The translations under genes and the position numbers were made by a program. 64,000 bases of DNA from Priestia megaterium NBRC 15308 = ATCC 14581. Lineage in GTDB: Bacteria; Bacillota; Bacilli; Bacillales; Bacillaceae_H. How positions within the stretch are numbered: position 1 is the first letter of the stretch; every line of letters starts with the position of its first letter. Where the stretch lies: positions 186,001 to 250,000 of the forward strand of contig NZ_CP009920.1 of the NCBI RefSeq assembly GCF_000832985.1, given 5' to 3'. Below, piece after piece: positions 36,340-44,918 of this stretch. Under the pieces are notes generated by a model. That model ran no database searches. It worked only from the letters and a program-made list of their open reading frames with translations, and had not been told where the DNA came from.

Positions 36340-36392
36340 TCAGAAAAGCGGGGTTCCTGCGTGAAAACACAGGAATCCCGCTTTTTTAAAAC
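36340..36392 (+). terminator. Terminator of the bgl operon
   Basis: A GAAAAGCGGGGTTCCTG/CAGGAATCCCGCTTTT stem with a T tract. Confidence 0.85.
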
Positions 36393-36415
36393 ATGTAAAA
36401 ATAAAGACAAATACG

Positions 36416-36565
36416 TTATCTCGGTTTATCTACTAGCTGTGTTTGCGCAATTTCCGTTTGCTTAATTCCCGCTCGTTGAATTTCATCAGCAAACGATTCA
36501 TGTTTCAGCGTTTTGATTACCTTTTCGCTTCCATCCCGAAGAGTATACACTCTAAATTCATACAT
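36416..36565 (-). CDS. 49-residue hypothetical protein
   Basis: A short ORF starts at ATG 36565 behind AGGAGAGGGTAGAGT and ends at TAA 36418-36416. The protein opens MYEFRVYTLRDGSEKVI and is charged, soluble and without cysteines. The excellent ribosome binding site supports it. I do not recognise the family. Confidence 0.55.
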   Translation of the reverse strand: MYEFRVYTLRDGSEKVIKTLKHESFADEIQRAGIKQTEIAQTQLVDKPR

Positions 36566-36710
36566 ACTCTACCCTCTCCTTTATGCTATGATTGATGCGA
36601 TACATTAGATGCGCTCCTGTAAAAGCAACTCATAATAGAGGTAACTTTTTTCTCTTCTTTACTTTACCCACTTTTTAGGAAACTAGACAAAGAGATTTAA
36701 TCCGACGTGA

Positions 36711-36741
36711 TAAAAGCCTTTGCAGCAAGCAAAGGCTTTTA
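36711..36741 (-). terminator. Terminator of the NCS1 permease gene
   Basis: A perfect TAAAAGCCTTTGC/GCAAAGGCTTTTA stem. Confidence 0.85.
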
Positions 36742-36752
36742 TCGATGGAATG

Positions 36753-38150
36753 TTAGTATTCAAAGATGGTTCCTTTTTTAAATTTTGAATGTTTAAAAGC
36801 AAATTTCGTTAAAAGAATATACGCAACTCCTGCAACTACCACTCCTATAATCCAGCCTAAATCGACTTCGATAAACGCAGCACCTGCGCCGATGAGCATC
36901 GCAAGCATGGCGCATGGATTGTAGCCGGAAAACGGCCCTTTTTCTTGATACAATTCTTCTACGTTTACTCTTTGTTTTCGTAAAATATAGTAATCAACCA
37001 GTAAAATAGAAACAATTGGACCTAAAAAAGCAGAGTAAATCAAAATGAACAAACCAAGACCTGCAGCTGATGAATCTTGAACAAGCACCCAAGGGAACGA
37101 GCAAAAGGCAAGCAGTCCAGTAATGGTAACCGCCAGTTTATAATTTGCTTTTGTCAGCAGCGTAATCACATACGTAGGCGGAATAATATTTGCCACCATA
37201 TTTACGGCAATAACGCCAATCACAATAAAAGCCGATACAGCAACGGTAATATATGAATTATCCACTACAACCGCGAACGCTTTAACTGGATTGGAAATAC
37301 CCGTAGCAGAAGCAAGCATTGCCCCGATTGTAAGAACGAATCCGTAGGCTACTAGAATTGGTGTAAAGTATAAGAACCCACGCTTTGTGTCGCTAATTCC
37401 TGGCTTCAGTTCTCTAGAGTAATCGGCTGCGCTTAGAAAAATCGCTGCATAATTCCCCATGAACATCATAATGAAAGAAAAGAACGGAAGTCCCCATGAA
37501 CCTTTTGTATCTACCCACTTCTCCCCTACTACCTCACTATGAGAAGTTAAAAGAACGCCAAATACATAAACAAGGCCAAGCAATATGATGATTGAAGCAA
37601 GCATCTCTACCCATTTAACCGCGTGGAAGCTGTACAGAGAAAGCACGATTTGCAGCAGCTGAATGATAATAAAGCAAAGAACAAGATTATCAAAAGACCC
37701 TTTAGTCACAATTTTCCCGATTTCGTTTAAAGCGGTACCGCCTGTCCAGCTTTGGAAACCATACCAAATGATAGCTGGAATACCTCGTAAAAGAGACGAT
37801 ATGACGGATCCTTTTATTCCAAAAGACATTCGAAGCTGCATCACATACGGTATGCCCGTCTTATAGCCAATTCGATCGTTTAACACAAAAAAAGTAGAAA
37901 TAATACCAATGGCAATAATCGCTGCCACAAACGTTTGAAAAAGATTTAATACCGCAGTACCTGCTACTACTATGCTTGCGCCAAGCGTCATATTTCCTAA
38001 ATTAACGCCGTCTCCAATCCACATAAACATATAGGACATCGGAGTTAGCTTTCGATCACTTTCCGCTTTTGGCTTTAGTGACGGATCAAGGCCTGCATCT
38101 TGATGAGAATGCACCTCTTCTATAACGGAACTTGTTGCATTTGTAGACAC
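36753..38150 (-). CDS. NCS1-family nucleobase/allantoin permease
   Basis: A 465-residue transporter with about 12 helices. An N-terminal polar region is followed by MWIGDGVNLGNMTLGAS, then IPAIIWYGFQSWTGG, both typical of NCS1 proteins such as PucI and CodB. It moves cytosine, allantoin, hydantoins or similar with a cation. GTG 38150 follows AAGGAG. No catabolic gene adjoins it, so the substrate is open. Confidence 0.85.
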   Translation of the reverse strand: MSTNATSSVIEEVHSHQDAGLDPSLKPKAESDRKLTPMSYMFMWIGDGVNLGNMTLGASIVVAGTAVLNLFQTFVAAIIAIGIISTFFVLNDRIGYKTGIPYVMQLRMSFGIKGSVISSLLRGIPAIIWYGFQSWTGGTALNEIGKIVTKGSFDNLVLCFIIIQLLQIVLSLYSFHAVKWVEMLASIIILLGLVYVFGVLLTSHSEVVGEKWVDTKGSWGLPFFSFIMMFMGNYAAIFLSAADYSRELKPGISDTKRGFLYFTPILVAYGFVLTIGAMLASATGISNPVKAFAVVVDNSYITVAVSAFIVIGVIAVNMVANIIPPTYVITLLTKANYKLAVTITGLLAFCSFPWVLVQDSSAAGLGLFILIYSAFLGPIVSILLVDYYILRKQRVNVEELYQEKGPFSGYNPCAMLAMLIGAGAAFIEVDLGWIIGVVVAGVAYILLTKFAFKHSKFKKGTIFEY

Positions 38151-38345
38151 TATACACTCAACTCCTTTTTTATGATGTTTCCACTCTTATTACTAACATT
38201 TAATGTGAGTTAACTTAACATGTACATAGTGTATACGAATTTCAACGCAAGTTCATTATTATTTATGTGAATTTTCTGATATTATTTTGTGCGATTTGAC
38301 TAATTTTTGACCTCAGCTCGCAACATATAGAAGTTGATGATAATA

Positions 38346-38382
38346 AAAAATCCAAGCGCTTATAATAAACGCTTGGATGAGT
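38346..38382 (-). terminator. Terminator of the Excalibur gene
   Basis: A CCAAGCG/CGCTTGG stem with an A/T flank, downstream of the gene on the minus strand. Confidence 0.75.
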
Positions 38383-38395
38383 GATGAGCTAGTAT

Positions 38396-38659
38396 TTATT
38401 TTTCACAGGCAATGTAGTCTTTATCTCGATCTAGCTTTGTATTGGCATCATACAGTGATTTTGACACATACGGTTTGTACTTTGTTTTGCCGCCTTTATT
38501 TGTTACATTAGCCGCACGAGCTACGCCGCCTTTGTAGTCTTTGTTTAATTCCGTACAGTTTTTGTAAGATTTAGCTGCCGCATCTACGTTTGAAACTGTG
38601 CTAAAAGATACGCTCGTTAATAAACCGAAAGATAGAACAATTGGAAAAATCTTTTTCAA
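38396..38659 (-). CDS. Secreted Excalibur calcium-binding-domain protein
   Basis: An 87-residue secreted protein. The signal peptide (residues 1-28, cleavage near VDA-A) is followed by an Excalibur domain: YKNCTELNKDYKGGVA at the start and the Ca-loop-like DRDKDYIACE at the end, with the paired cysteines. The domain is common in Bacillus surface proteins and may bind calcium. TTG 38659 follows AAGGAAG. Cellular role unknown. Confidence 0.8.
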   Translation of the reverse strand: MKKIFPIVLSFGLLTSVSFSTVSNVDAAAKSYKNCTELNKDYKGGVARAANVTNKGGKTKYKPYVSKSLYDANTKLDRDKDYIACEK

Positions 38660-38756
38660 AAGAGATACTTCCTTCCTATATTTTTTCTAATTAATAATAG
38701 AATGTTCTATCGATCTTTTCAATTTTTTTTTACATTTAAACTACTATTATCCAATT

Positions 38757-39689
38757 TTATTTACGAGTAACTTTAAGAGTCTTCACCGCTTGTTTAGCCG
38801 CTTCTGCAATTAGTTTATCATTATACTCTGCATCTTTTTCCGTACGATTGGAGAGGATCGCAAGAACAATTGGATCTCCTTTTGGCGGCCAAAGGATAGC
38901 AATATCATTTCGCGTCGCGTATGAGCCTGCGCCTGTCTTATCGGCTACTTCCCAGCTTTTCGGCACGCCCGCTCGTATTAACGCATCCCCTGTTGTGTTT
39001 CGCTTCATCAAATCTGTTAAAAGTGCACGTTTGTCTTCAGGAAGTGCCTGTCCAAGTACATATTTTTGAAGACTTGCAGCGAGTGCTCTTGGTGTACTTG
39101 TATCGTGGGTTTCTCCTGGATTCACTTCATTTAAATCCGGTTCAAAGCGCTCAGGCAGCGTCACATCGTCTCCTATGTTTTCTAAAGCTTCTTTAAATCC
39201 ATCCGGTCCGCCCAGCTGCTGCAGAATTAAGTTCCCTGCCGTATTGTCGCTGTAGCGAAGCGATGCATCTGCGAGTTCTCGAAGAGTCATGCCTGTATCT
39301 ACGTGTTTTTCTGTAATTGGATTGTAGTTTACAAGGTCATCGCGCGTATAAAAGATTCGTTCGTTGAGATCTTCAATTGACTTCTGCTGTAAAAGTGCAC
39401 CGACAGCGAGAGCCTTATGAGTAGACGCATAAGCAAAACGCTCGTCCGGGTGATACGTTACCGTTTTATTGGTGCCTGTATCTAATGCAAAAACGCCAAG
39501 ATTCGCATCATATTTTTCTTCAAGCTTAGCAAACTCTCGATCACTCTTTGTTTCTTGTCTTTGACATTTTACCGTTTCAGCATGTACCTCGCTGCTTGAA
39601 AAGCCTACAACCGCCGCGCACGAAAGAGCGAATACAGGCAGCATTTTTTGGAGCTTTGAAGCGCGAAACATCTTTTTCCATGTCTTCAT
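38757..39689 (-). CDS. Class A beta-lactamase
   Basis: A 310-residue exported penicillinase. The signal peptide ends near VHA-E37. All catalytic motifs are intact: Ser89-x-x-Lys92 (STHK), Ser147-Asp-Asn149, Glu183 in EPDLN (the ExxLN of the omega loop) and Lys251-Thr-Gly. It hydrolyses beta-lactams outside the membrane. No blaR1/blaI genes adjoin it, so it is not obviously inducible from this locus. A typical lipobox is absent, so secretion rather than lipid anchoring is likely. Confidence 0.93.
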   Translation of the reverse strand: MKTWKKMFRASKLQKMLPVFALSCAAVVGFSSSEVHAETVKCQRQETKSDREFAKLEEKYDANLGVFALDTGTNKTVTYHPDERFAYASTHKALAVGALLQQKSIEDLNERIFYTRDDLVNYNPITEKHVDTGMTLRELADASLRYSDNTAGNLILQQLGGPDGFKEALENIGDDVTLPERFEPDLNEVNPGETHDTSTPRALAASLQKYVLGQALPEDKRALLTDLMKRNTTGDALIRAGVPKSWEVADKTGAGSYATRNDIAILWPPKGDPIVLAILSNRTEKDAEYNDKLIAEAAKQAVKTLKVTRK

Positions 39690-39860
39690 TACCCTTCAAC
39701 ACCTTTCAAAAAAAGTATTTAGTATGTATTCTCTTAGGTAGAGATTACCAACAATGCTATTTTATCAATTGTTTACTCTCACAAACATGATAGTTTTATC
39801 ACATTTATATAATAAAAGTGTCTCACACTGAAGATGAGCAGTATAAAAACCGTAAGTACT

Positions 39861-40406
39861 TTAAAAAATAGGCGGCGTAACGGAAAATAAAATAACGGCT
39901 TTCTCTTCAAACGTATTCTCCCATTTATGATTCAGATGCGAAGGAATTTTGACACTATCTCCTTTTTCTAACACGTATACTTCCTCGTCCAAATACACTT
40001 TAATTTTCCCTTCTAAGACGTATGCCACTTCCTCTCCTTTATGTGCTAAAGGAGTTTCTGATGAAGCCATCATCGGCGGTACTTCCATAATGGCCGTAGC
40101 TAGATTCCCTGTGAAATCGGGCGATAGCAGCGAATACGTTAGCTCTTTTACCTTCATTGTTTTACGCTCATTCGACCTTACGACTAAATGAGATGTATTT
40201 ATTTCTTCGAGCAAAAAGCTGAAGGTAGGCACATCGAGGCTTTTTGCTAAAAGTTTAAGCGTTGAAATGGACGGGTTAGCTAATCCCCGTTCAATTTGAC
40301 TTAACATAGATGGCGTGATGTCCGCTAATTTTGCTAAGTCTCGACTGCTTAGCCCCTTTTCTTTTCGAAATTTCTCTACTTTTTTTCCAATATCTATGTT
40401 TTCCAT
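39861..40406 (-). CDS. XRE-family regulator with C-terminal cupin domain
   Basis: A 181-residue regulator: helix-turn-helix at residues 9-64 (LSSRDLAKLADITPSMLSQIERG) and a cupin sensor domain at 105-180. Such proteins often control amino-acid or polyamine genes. It is divergent from a LysE-family exporter gene; two palindromes between them are candidate operators. I infer repression of the exporter. Confidence 0.85.
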   Translation of the reverse strand: MENIDIGKKVEKFRKEKGLSSRDLAKLADITPSMLSQIERGLANPSISTLKLLAKSLDVPTFSFLLEEINTSHLVVRSNERKTMKVKELTYSLLSPDFTGNLATAIMEVPPMMASSETPLAHKGEEVAYVLEGKIKVYLDEEVYVLEKGDSVKIPSHLNHKWENTFEEKAVILFSVTPPIF

Positions 40407-40447
40407 GATGATTCCTCCGTAAAAGATGTTTAATTACATTTAATTTT

Positions 40448-40496
40448 ATTAAGTTAAACTTAATAAACGACGTTACTTATGTTAAATTATATTTAA
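40448..40496. promoter_or_regulatory. Two AT-rich palindromes between the XRE-cupin and LysE genes
   Basis: ATTAAGTT-A-AACTTAAT at 40448-40464 and TTAAAT-TAT-ATTTAA at 40482-40496 are both perfect inverted repeats in the divergent promoter region. They are likely binding sites for the XRE-cupin protein. Confidence 0.55.
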
Positions 40497-40543
40497 TAAA
40501 TAAATTACAATTTAATACTATCACAGTAAGGAGGAAGAAAAAA

Positions 40544-41161
40544 ATGAATGACATCTTGACCTTTTTGGTTCTTACATTATTTGTGATTATGAGTCCTGGT
40601 ATTGATACTGCTCTTATTACCAAACGAACGATGGCAGATGGACAAACGGGCGGCTATAAAATGGCATTAGGCTTAGCGAGCGGTTCTTTAGTTCACACAC
40701 TCGCCGCTACGTTTGGTTTATCAGCTCTTCTTCTTCAGTCAGCTCTTGCATTTGAAATCGTAAAATACGCAGGAGCCGTCTATTTAATGTACTTAGGAAT
40801 TTCTGCTTTCCTTTCTAAAAAAAGCGATACAGGTTCTTCTGCAAAAGAAGAAAAAACAAAAGAAACATCTGCTTTTCGTCAAGGTCTGGTCTCAAACGTC
40901 CTTAATCCAAAAGTGGCGGTATTTTTCTTAACTTTTTTACCTCAATTTGTTCAAAATGATCAAAACGTAACTCTTCAATTACTTCTGATGGGAATAACGT
41001 ATACGATCCTCGCTATCACGTGGTTTTTCGTATTCGTCTTTTTTATTAACTATTTACGAAAATGGCTTACAACACCTAGCGTGCAGCGCTTTATGGACAA
41101 AGCAACGGGCGTGGTGTTAATTGGATTTGGATTAAAGCTGGCTTTTGAAAAACATAAATAA
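40544..41161 (+). CDS. LysE/RhtB-family amino acid exporter
   Basis: A 205-residue exporter with about six membrane segments. The opening MSPGIDTALITKRTMADGQTGGYKMALGLASGSLVH contains the family's PGPD-like motif (PGIDT), and the segment NVLNPKVAVFFLTFLPQF is standard. It would expel excess amino acids or derivatives. AAGGAGG precedes its start; a bidirectional terminator follows. Confidence 0.88.
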   Translation: MNDILTFLVLTLFVIMSPGIDTALITKRTMADGQTGGYKMALGLASGSLVHTLAATFGLSALLLQSALAFEIVKYAGAVYLMYLGISAFLSKKSDTGSSAKEEKTKETSAFRQGLVSNVLNPKVAVFFLTFLPQFVQNDQNVTLQLLLMGITYTILAITWFFVFVFFINYLRKWLTTPSVQRFMDKATGVVLIGFGLKLAFEKHK

Positions 41162-41204
41162 CAAAAAAGCTATCTGTTTCAGATAGCTTTTTTGTTATTT
41201 ATGC
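41160..41204. terminator. Bidirectional terminator
   Basis: An AACAAAAAAGCTATCTG/CAGATAGCTTTTTTGTT inverted repeat between convergent genes. Confidence 0.9.
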
Positions 41205-41509
41205 ACTTCAGGTTCATAGAGATAGACTTTAAGGTCAAGCTTTCCATCCGAAGAAACGATTATTCCTTCCGCTTCGAGTGAATGTTTTTGAACAAGGTGC
41301 ATTTCTTCGTCTTTAAATCCAATTTCTCCTTTGGAGTTGATAACTCGGTGCCAAGGGAGTTTATATTTCTTACTCATCGAGTGCAATACTCGTACAACTT
41401 GCCTTGCACCTCGCGGACTACCAGCCAGGCGGGCGATTTGTCCGTATGTCATTACTTTCCCGGATGGTATTTGTTTAATAAGTGCTACTGCTCGTTCTGT
41501 AAAACTCAA
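41195..41509 (-). CDS. Alkyltransferase-like (ATL) DNA-damage protein
   Basis: A 104-residue relative of the O6-alkylguanine transferase DNA-binding domain. IPSGKVMTYGQIARLAGSPRGARQVVRVL forms the helix-turn-helix and arginine finger. The active motif PCHR is PWHR, so the alkyl-accepting Cys is Trp. Such ATL proteins bind alkylated guanine, flip it out and flag it for nucleotide excision repair instead of repairing it directly. TTG 41509 follows AAGGAGGAGCGAC. Confidence 0.88.
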   Translation of the reverse strand: MSFTERAVALIKQIPSGKVMTYGQIARLAGSPRGARQVVRVLHSMSKKYKLPWHRVINSKGEIGFKDEEMHLVQKHSLEAEGIIVSSDGKLDLKVYLYEPEVHK

Positions 41510-41859
41510 GTCGCTCCTCCTTTCGTTTCTTCTTTAGTACAACATTACCATATTAAATAAACAGTGAAGGAATCACTCGATTTTTCTTCAGCAACATTAT
41601 AAGATAATAAGAAGTACGCTCATCATTGTTTAACATACTCCAAACAAATACTTACTGATTATTTCCTATTCTTCAACTAACAAATCTTTGTGCGAGTGGC
41701 AGCTTATACCTCATTTATGACACTGTGATTATAAAAACGTTACAGAAACCAACACAGCAAGGTACGTAGAAGCGTTACATGATAAGATAAACAGTAGATA
41801 CTAATACAATTTCAAATTGATGCTGACGAATAAGTAATCATTTAAAAAGTGGTGAGAAA
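41510..41859. other. Intergenic stretch without recognised features
   Basis: AT-rich sequence upstream of the MerR-like gene. I see no gene, clear promoter, repeat or structured RNA in it. Confidence 0.4.
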
Positions 41860-42417
41860 ATGACAAAATGGCTTAGTGTAAAAGAATTATCTAAAGAAAC
41901 AAGTATTCCTACTTCAACCATCAGAAGATATATAGATAAATTCCAATATTTCTTTATACAAAAAGAGGATCATCGACCAAAACAATATGAAGCTGCGGCT
42001 GCGACCGTTTTACTGAAAATTAAGCAGCTTTATGATGAGGGTTATCAAGCAGAAGAAATTAATGAATCTCTGCAAAAAGAATTCTCTTTGACTACAAGCG
42101 AGGATCAAGCTGCCGTGTCTCTAGAAGAAGCCGAAGACAAAGAGGACATAGAGAACACAGCAGAAACCGCTGACCAGCCCGAGGCCGACGACCAGCAGCC
42201 GACAACTTCTGAACTTCCTGTACAGCCTTCACCCCAACAAGAACCTGATACAAAACAAATTCTTCAGGAAAAAGACAAGCAGCTTATTCAATCTTTGCGT
42301 AAAAGCTTGCGTGAGCAGCAGGCCATTTCAGAATTAGTAGAAGCTTCAAAAGAAAGCAGCGTAGTAGGTAAAAAAAGATCGATTTTAAAACGATTATTCA
42401 AACGAAAAAAGGACTAA
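41860..42417 (+). CDS. MerR-like DNA-binding protein with DUF3967-type C-terminus
   Basis: A 185-residue protein. Residues 1-70 form a MerR-type helix-turn-helix (WLSVKELSKETSIPTSTIRRYIDKF). Residues 75-135 are acidic, Gln/Pro-rich and disordered. Residues 138-160 form a coiled coil (ILQEKDKQLIQSLRKSLREQQ), and the last 15 are strongly basic. The layout fits DUF3967 proteins and recalls RacA, the chromosome anchoring protein, which has a similar length. The basic tail may touch membrane or DNA. Function uncertain. Confidence 0.6.
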   Translation: MTKWLSVKELSKETSIPTSTIRRYIDKFQYFFIQKEDHRPKQYEAAAATVLLKIKQLYDEGYQAEEINESLQKEFSLTTSEDQAAVSLEEAEDKEDIENTAETADQPEADDQQPTTSELPVQPSPQQEPDTKQILQEKDKQLIQSLRKSLREQQAISELVEASKESSVVGKKRSILKRLFKRKKD

Positions 42418-42449
42418 ATTTGTAAACAAGCCTAGGCCATGAAACATCT

Positions 42450-43334
42450 TTATTTCTGATCATTAAATTTATGTAAAACAAAGTTTCTAAACTGTTTAAC
42501 AGCCGGTGATAGATATCTTCCTTCAATCCATGCTAGTCCAATTACTCGGTGACAGTTGGCTTTAGCTAATGGGATTTTCACTATTTTGCTTTGATCTATT
42601 CCGTGTAAATCTGGAAGGATAGAAATTCCTAAACCGGCTCCTACAAGTCCCGCTACGGTGTCAGCTTCCTCTCCTTCAAACATAATGTGAGGCTTTCCCC
42701 CTGTCTCTTCAAATAACTGCTCAAACGTAAGACGAAGAGAAAAACCTTCTTTTAAGTGAATAAATGATTCCTCAGCAATTTCTTCTAGTGCAATTCTTTC
42801 ACGATCAGCATACCGGTGATTTTTCGGTACGATCACAAACAGCTCTTCACTCCAAAGATGATGCCACTTAATGAACGATTTTTCTTCCATAGGCGCAATC
42901 AAACAAAGGTCCAGTTCACCGAGCTCCAGCTGCTCAAGAAGCACGTGAGAAGGACTTTGCCTCAGCTGAAAATTCACTTTAGGATATAAGCTGCGAAACG
43001 ACGCAATTAAATCTGGAATTAAATCCGTGCTGAGCGTATGCAAAAATCCAAGTGACACCTGCCCTTTCTCAGGATCTAGCAGCGCTTGAATTTCCTCTTG
43101 TCCTTTATCAAATTCTTTCATCATATTATCTACACGCTTCAAAAAGACTTTACCGTATTGATTCAATCGAATGGAACGTCCTTGCCGGTCAAATAGCGGC
43201 GCTCCTACTTCCTCTTCAAAACGAGCGATTGAACGACTGAGCGCAGGCTGCGTAATTAACAGCTTTTCTGCTGCGCGCGTCATATGCTGCGTACGTGCTA
43301 GCGTTTGAAAATATTTAAACTGCTGCCATTCCAT
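42450..43334 (-). CDS. LysR-family transcriptional regulator
   Basis: A regulator of about 294 residues with a winged helix (FQTLARTQHMTRAAEKLLITQPALSRSIARFE) and an effector domain of the CzcR/CitR-like subgroup. I chose ATG 43334 (MEWQQFKYF), ten bases after AAGGAG. No adjacent divergent gene suggests a target. Effector unknown. Confidence 0.85.
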   Translation of the reverse strand: MEWQQFKYFQTLARTQHMTRAAEKLLITQPALSRSIARFEEEVGAPLFDRQGRSIRLNQYGKVFLKRVDNMMKEFDKGQEEIQALLDPEKGQVSLGFLHTLSTDLIPDLIASFRSLYPKVNFQLRQSPSHVLLEQLELGELDLCLIAPMEEKSFIKWHHLWSEELFVIVPKNHRYADRERIALEEIAEESFIHLKEGFSLRLTFEQLFEETGGKPHIMFEGEEADTVAGLVGAGLGISILPDLHGIDQSKIVKIPLAKANCHRVIGLAWIEGRYLSPAVKQFRNFVLHKFNDQK

Positions 43335-43693
43335 TTTGTACCATCTCCTTATCAAGCGGCTCTACTCATTACATAGATGTATGAAAAATATGATTATAAT
43401 GAATTATACATTATAAATTAGAAGATGCTACTATAAAAAATGGAAACATACTTGAGGATGTTTTTAGTTCCTCTTGTCGATTGCTGTATACGGCACTTAT
43501 TAAAATTTTATACTCATCATTTTCTAGCAGAAAGAAGAATTTGTCTTGAACCGTAAGGAAAGTTATTAAAAAGCTAACTAAGATATCATAGTAACTATAC
43601 ATCAAAAAGACCTTTCTATCACCATAAAAGAAAGGTCTTTTTTGAGAATGTAACACACATTTTTTCTTATATGTACCTCTTAAAGTAAACGTT
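43335..43693. other. Intergenic stretch holding a terminator
   Basis: A strong AAAAGACCTTTCT/AGAAAGGTCTTTT stem near 43605-43642 ends the VOC-protein transcript on the minus strand. Nothing else coding is convincing; an 81-codon reading frame here runs through the terminator. Confidence 0.6.
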
Positions 43694-44083
43694 TTAAAGT
43701 TTAACCCGTTCTACTAACTGCAGCAATTCATCATTAGGTCCGTGAAATAAAATCATACGACCGCCTTCAAGTGTTGGCTGAGGTTCCGGTGATAAAAATT
43801 CAATTCCTTTGCTCTTATAATGTTGAATTGCCTTATTTATATCTTCTACCGTAAAGGCAAGGTGGTTAACAATCCCGCTTTTGTTATACTCTCCAATCGG
43901 ATCAATATCTCGAATGAGCTCAATTTCCATACCCGGCTGTTCTTCAAGATACAAAAAAGCCATCTCTCTTTTCTCGTTAGATCCTTGAAGGCGAACTTTA
44001 AAGCCAAACATATCCCCGTAGTAGTGAATCGTCTCATCCATATTTCCAACAATAATTGCTGTATGTTCCATTTTTTTAATCAT
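43694..44083 (-). CDS. VOC-family (glyoxalase-like) protein
   Basis: A 129-residue protein with the paired beta-alpha-beta-beta-beta fold of glyoxalase I: MEHTAIIVGNMDETIHYYGDMFGFKV at the start, metal-ligand candidates His near residue 7 and Glu in PGMEIELI, and HLAFTVEDINKAI then LLQLVE. ATG 44083 follows GGGAG seven bases away; reading upstream gives no plausible protein. It is a small-molecule lyase, dioxygenase or resistance protein; the substrate is unknown. Confidence 0.8.
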   Translation of the reverse strand: MIKKMEHTAIIVGNMDETIHYYGDMFGFKVRLQGSNEKREMAFLYLEEQPGMEIELIRDIDPIGEYNKSGIVNHLAFTVEDINKAIQHYKSKGIEFLSPEPQPTLEGGRMILFHGPNDELLQLVERVKL

Positions 44084-44214
44084 CCATCTTCTCCCTTTCC
44101 CCTTGTTTAGTAAGTACAAGTAAACTATACAACAATTTAGGCAATATGTATTTACATATGTAAAGAAATTCAAGCACTCTATCAATGAGTCGGCTACGAG
44201 TTGAAAAATAACAA

Positions 44215-44243
44215 ACAAAAAAACAAACCCAATTGGTTTGTTT
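44215..44243 (-). terminator. Terminator of rnpB
   Basis: An AACAAACC/GGGTTTGTT stem followed by seven T on the minus strand, just beyond the 3' end of the RNase P RNA. Confidence 0.8.
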
Positions 44244-44265
44244 TGATTACATATTTATAGTCAGT

Positions 44266-44676
44266 CTCTGTTTCAACAACGTTCGATAAGCCATGTTTTG
44301 TACCTTTGTACTGCAAACGATTTTACTCTCGTACTCAGGCGGTAATCATCTATCTACGATTACACATGTAACCGTCCGTCTCTCCGTTGAATTCCTTAGA
44401 GACAGTTCCCCTACCATTGTTTGGGTTTCTCGCTCGTGGGGTTTACCGCGTTCCACCTTTGCTGTTTCCAGCAAAGCTTCGTCACTGTGGCACTTTCAGG
44501 GATACTCGACCATATCCGAGGACTTAGGTGGTTTTTCCCGCCGTCAGCTAAGCTATAAGCCAAGCTGCCCTAGCTTATTTTTTCACTAGGCACGAACACT
44601 ACGGGCATCTCAGCACCGTGCGAGCATGGACTTTCCTCTACATCAAATGATGCAGCGATTACCTGAACGTTATTTC
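44266..44676 (-). ncRNA. rnpB: RNase P RNA, Bacillus (B) type
   Basis: The catalytic RNA that cleaves the 5' leader from tRNA precursors. Read on the minus strand it follows B. subtilis rnpB in order: GGTAATCGCTGC, AGAGGAAAGTCCATGCTCGC, CGGTGCTGAGATGCCCGTAG, AAAGTGCCACAGTGACGAAGC, GTGGAACGCGGTAAACCCC, AGATGATTACCGCCTGAGTA and the closing ACATGGCTTATCGAACGTT. Its ends pair (AACGTTC with GAACGTT) to form P1. Length is about 410 bases, normal for the B type. The exact ends are estimated. Confidence 0.95.
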
Positions 44677-44691
44677 AGATCGTGTATGAGT

Positions 44692-44720
44692 AGTATATGC
44701 GTTTTAGCTTGCCGAATCAA
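44692..44720 (-). promoter_or_regulatory. rnpB promoter
   Basis: On the minus strand, TTGATT (44720-44715) and TATACT (44697-44692) are 17 bases apart, placing the start just before the mature 5' end. Confidence 0.7.
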
Positions 44721-44918
44721 ATGTAACTTTTGGTATGGATTCCATGTCAATTTTTGCAGTAAATTAAATAAAATAACTTGTTTCTGTACAATCTTTTTAG
44801 TAGATGAAACATCCGTAAGCCCAAGAAATATTCGCTTCATCCATTTCTAAGGGGGATACTTTGTTTCTCTGTAGAATACTCTATAAACCACATAAAAAGA
44901 TGACAGAGGTGATGAAAA

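Noticed and set aside
38757-39689. Mobile resistance island around the beta-lactamase
   Set aside because: There is no transposase, integrase, inverted repeat or blaR1/blaI pair. Base composition looks like that of the neighbours, so it appears chromosomal.
43411-43656. 81-codon minus-strand reading frame
   Set aside because: It contains a strong terminator stem and has no ribosome binding site.
44293-44850. Two plus-strand reading frames
   Set aside because: They lie over RNase P RNA and its promoter, which explain the sequence fully.
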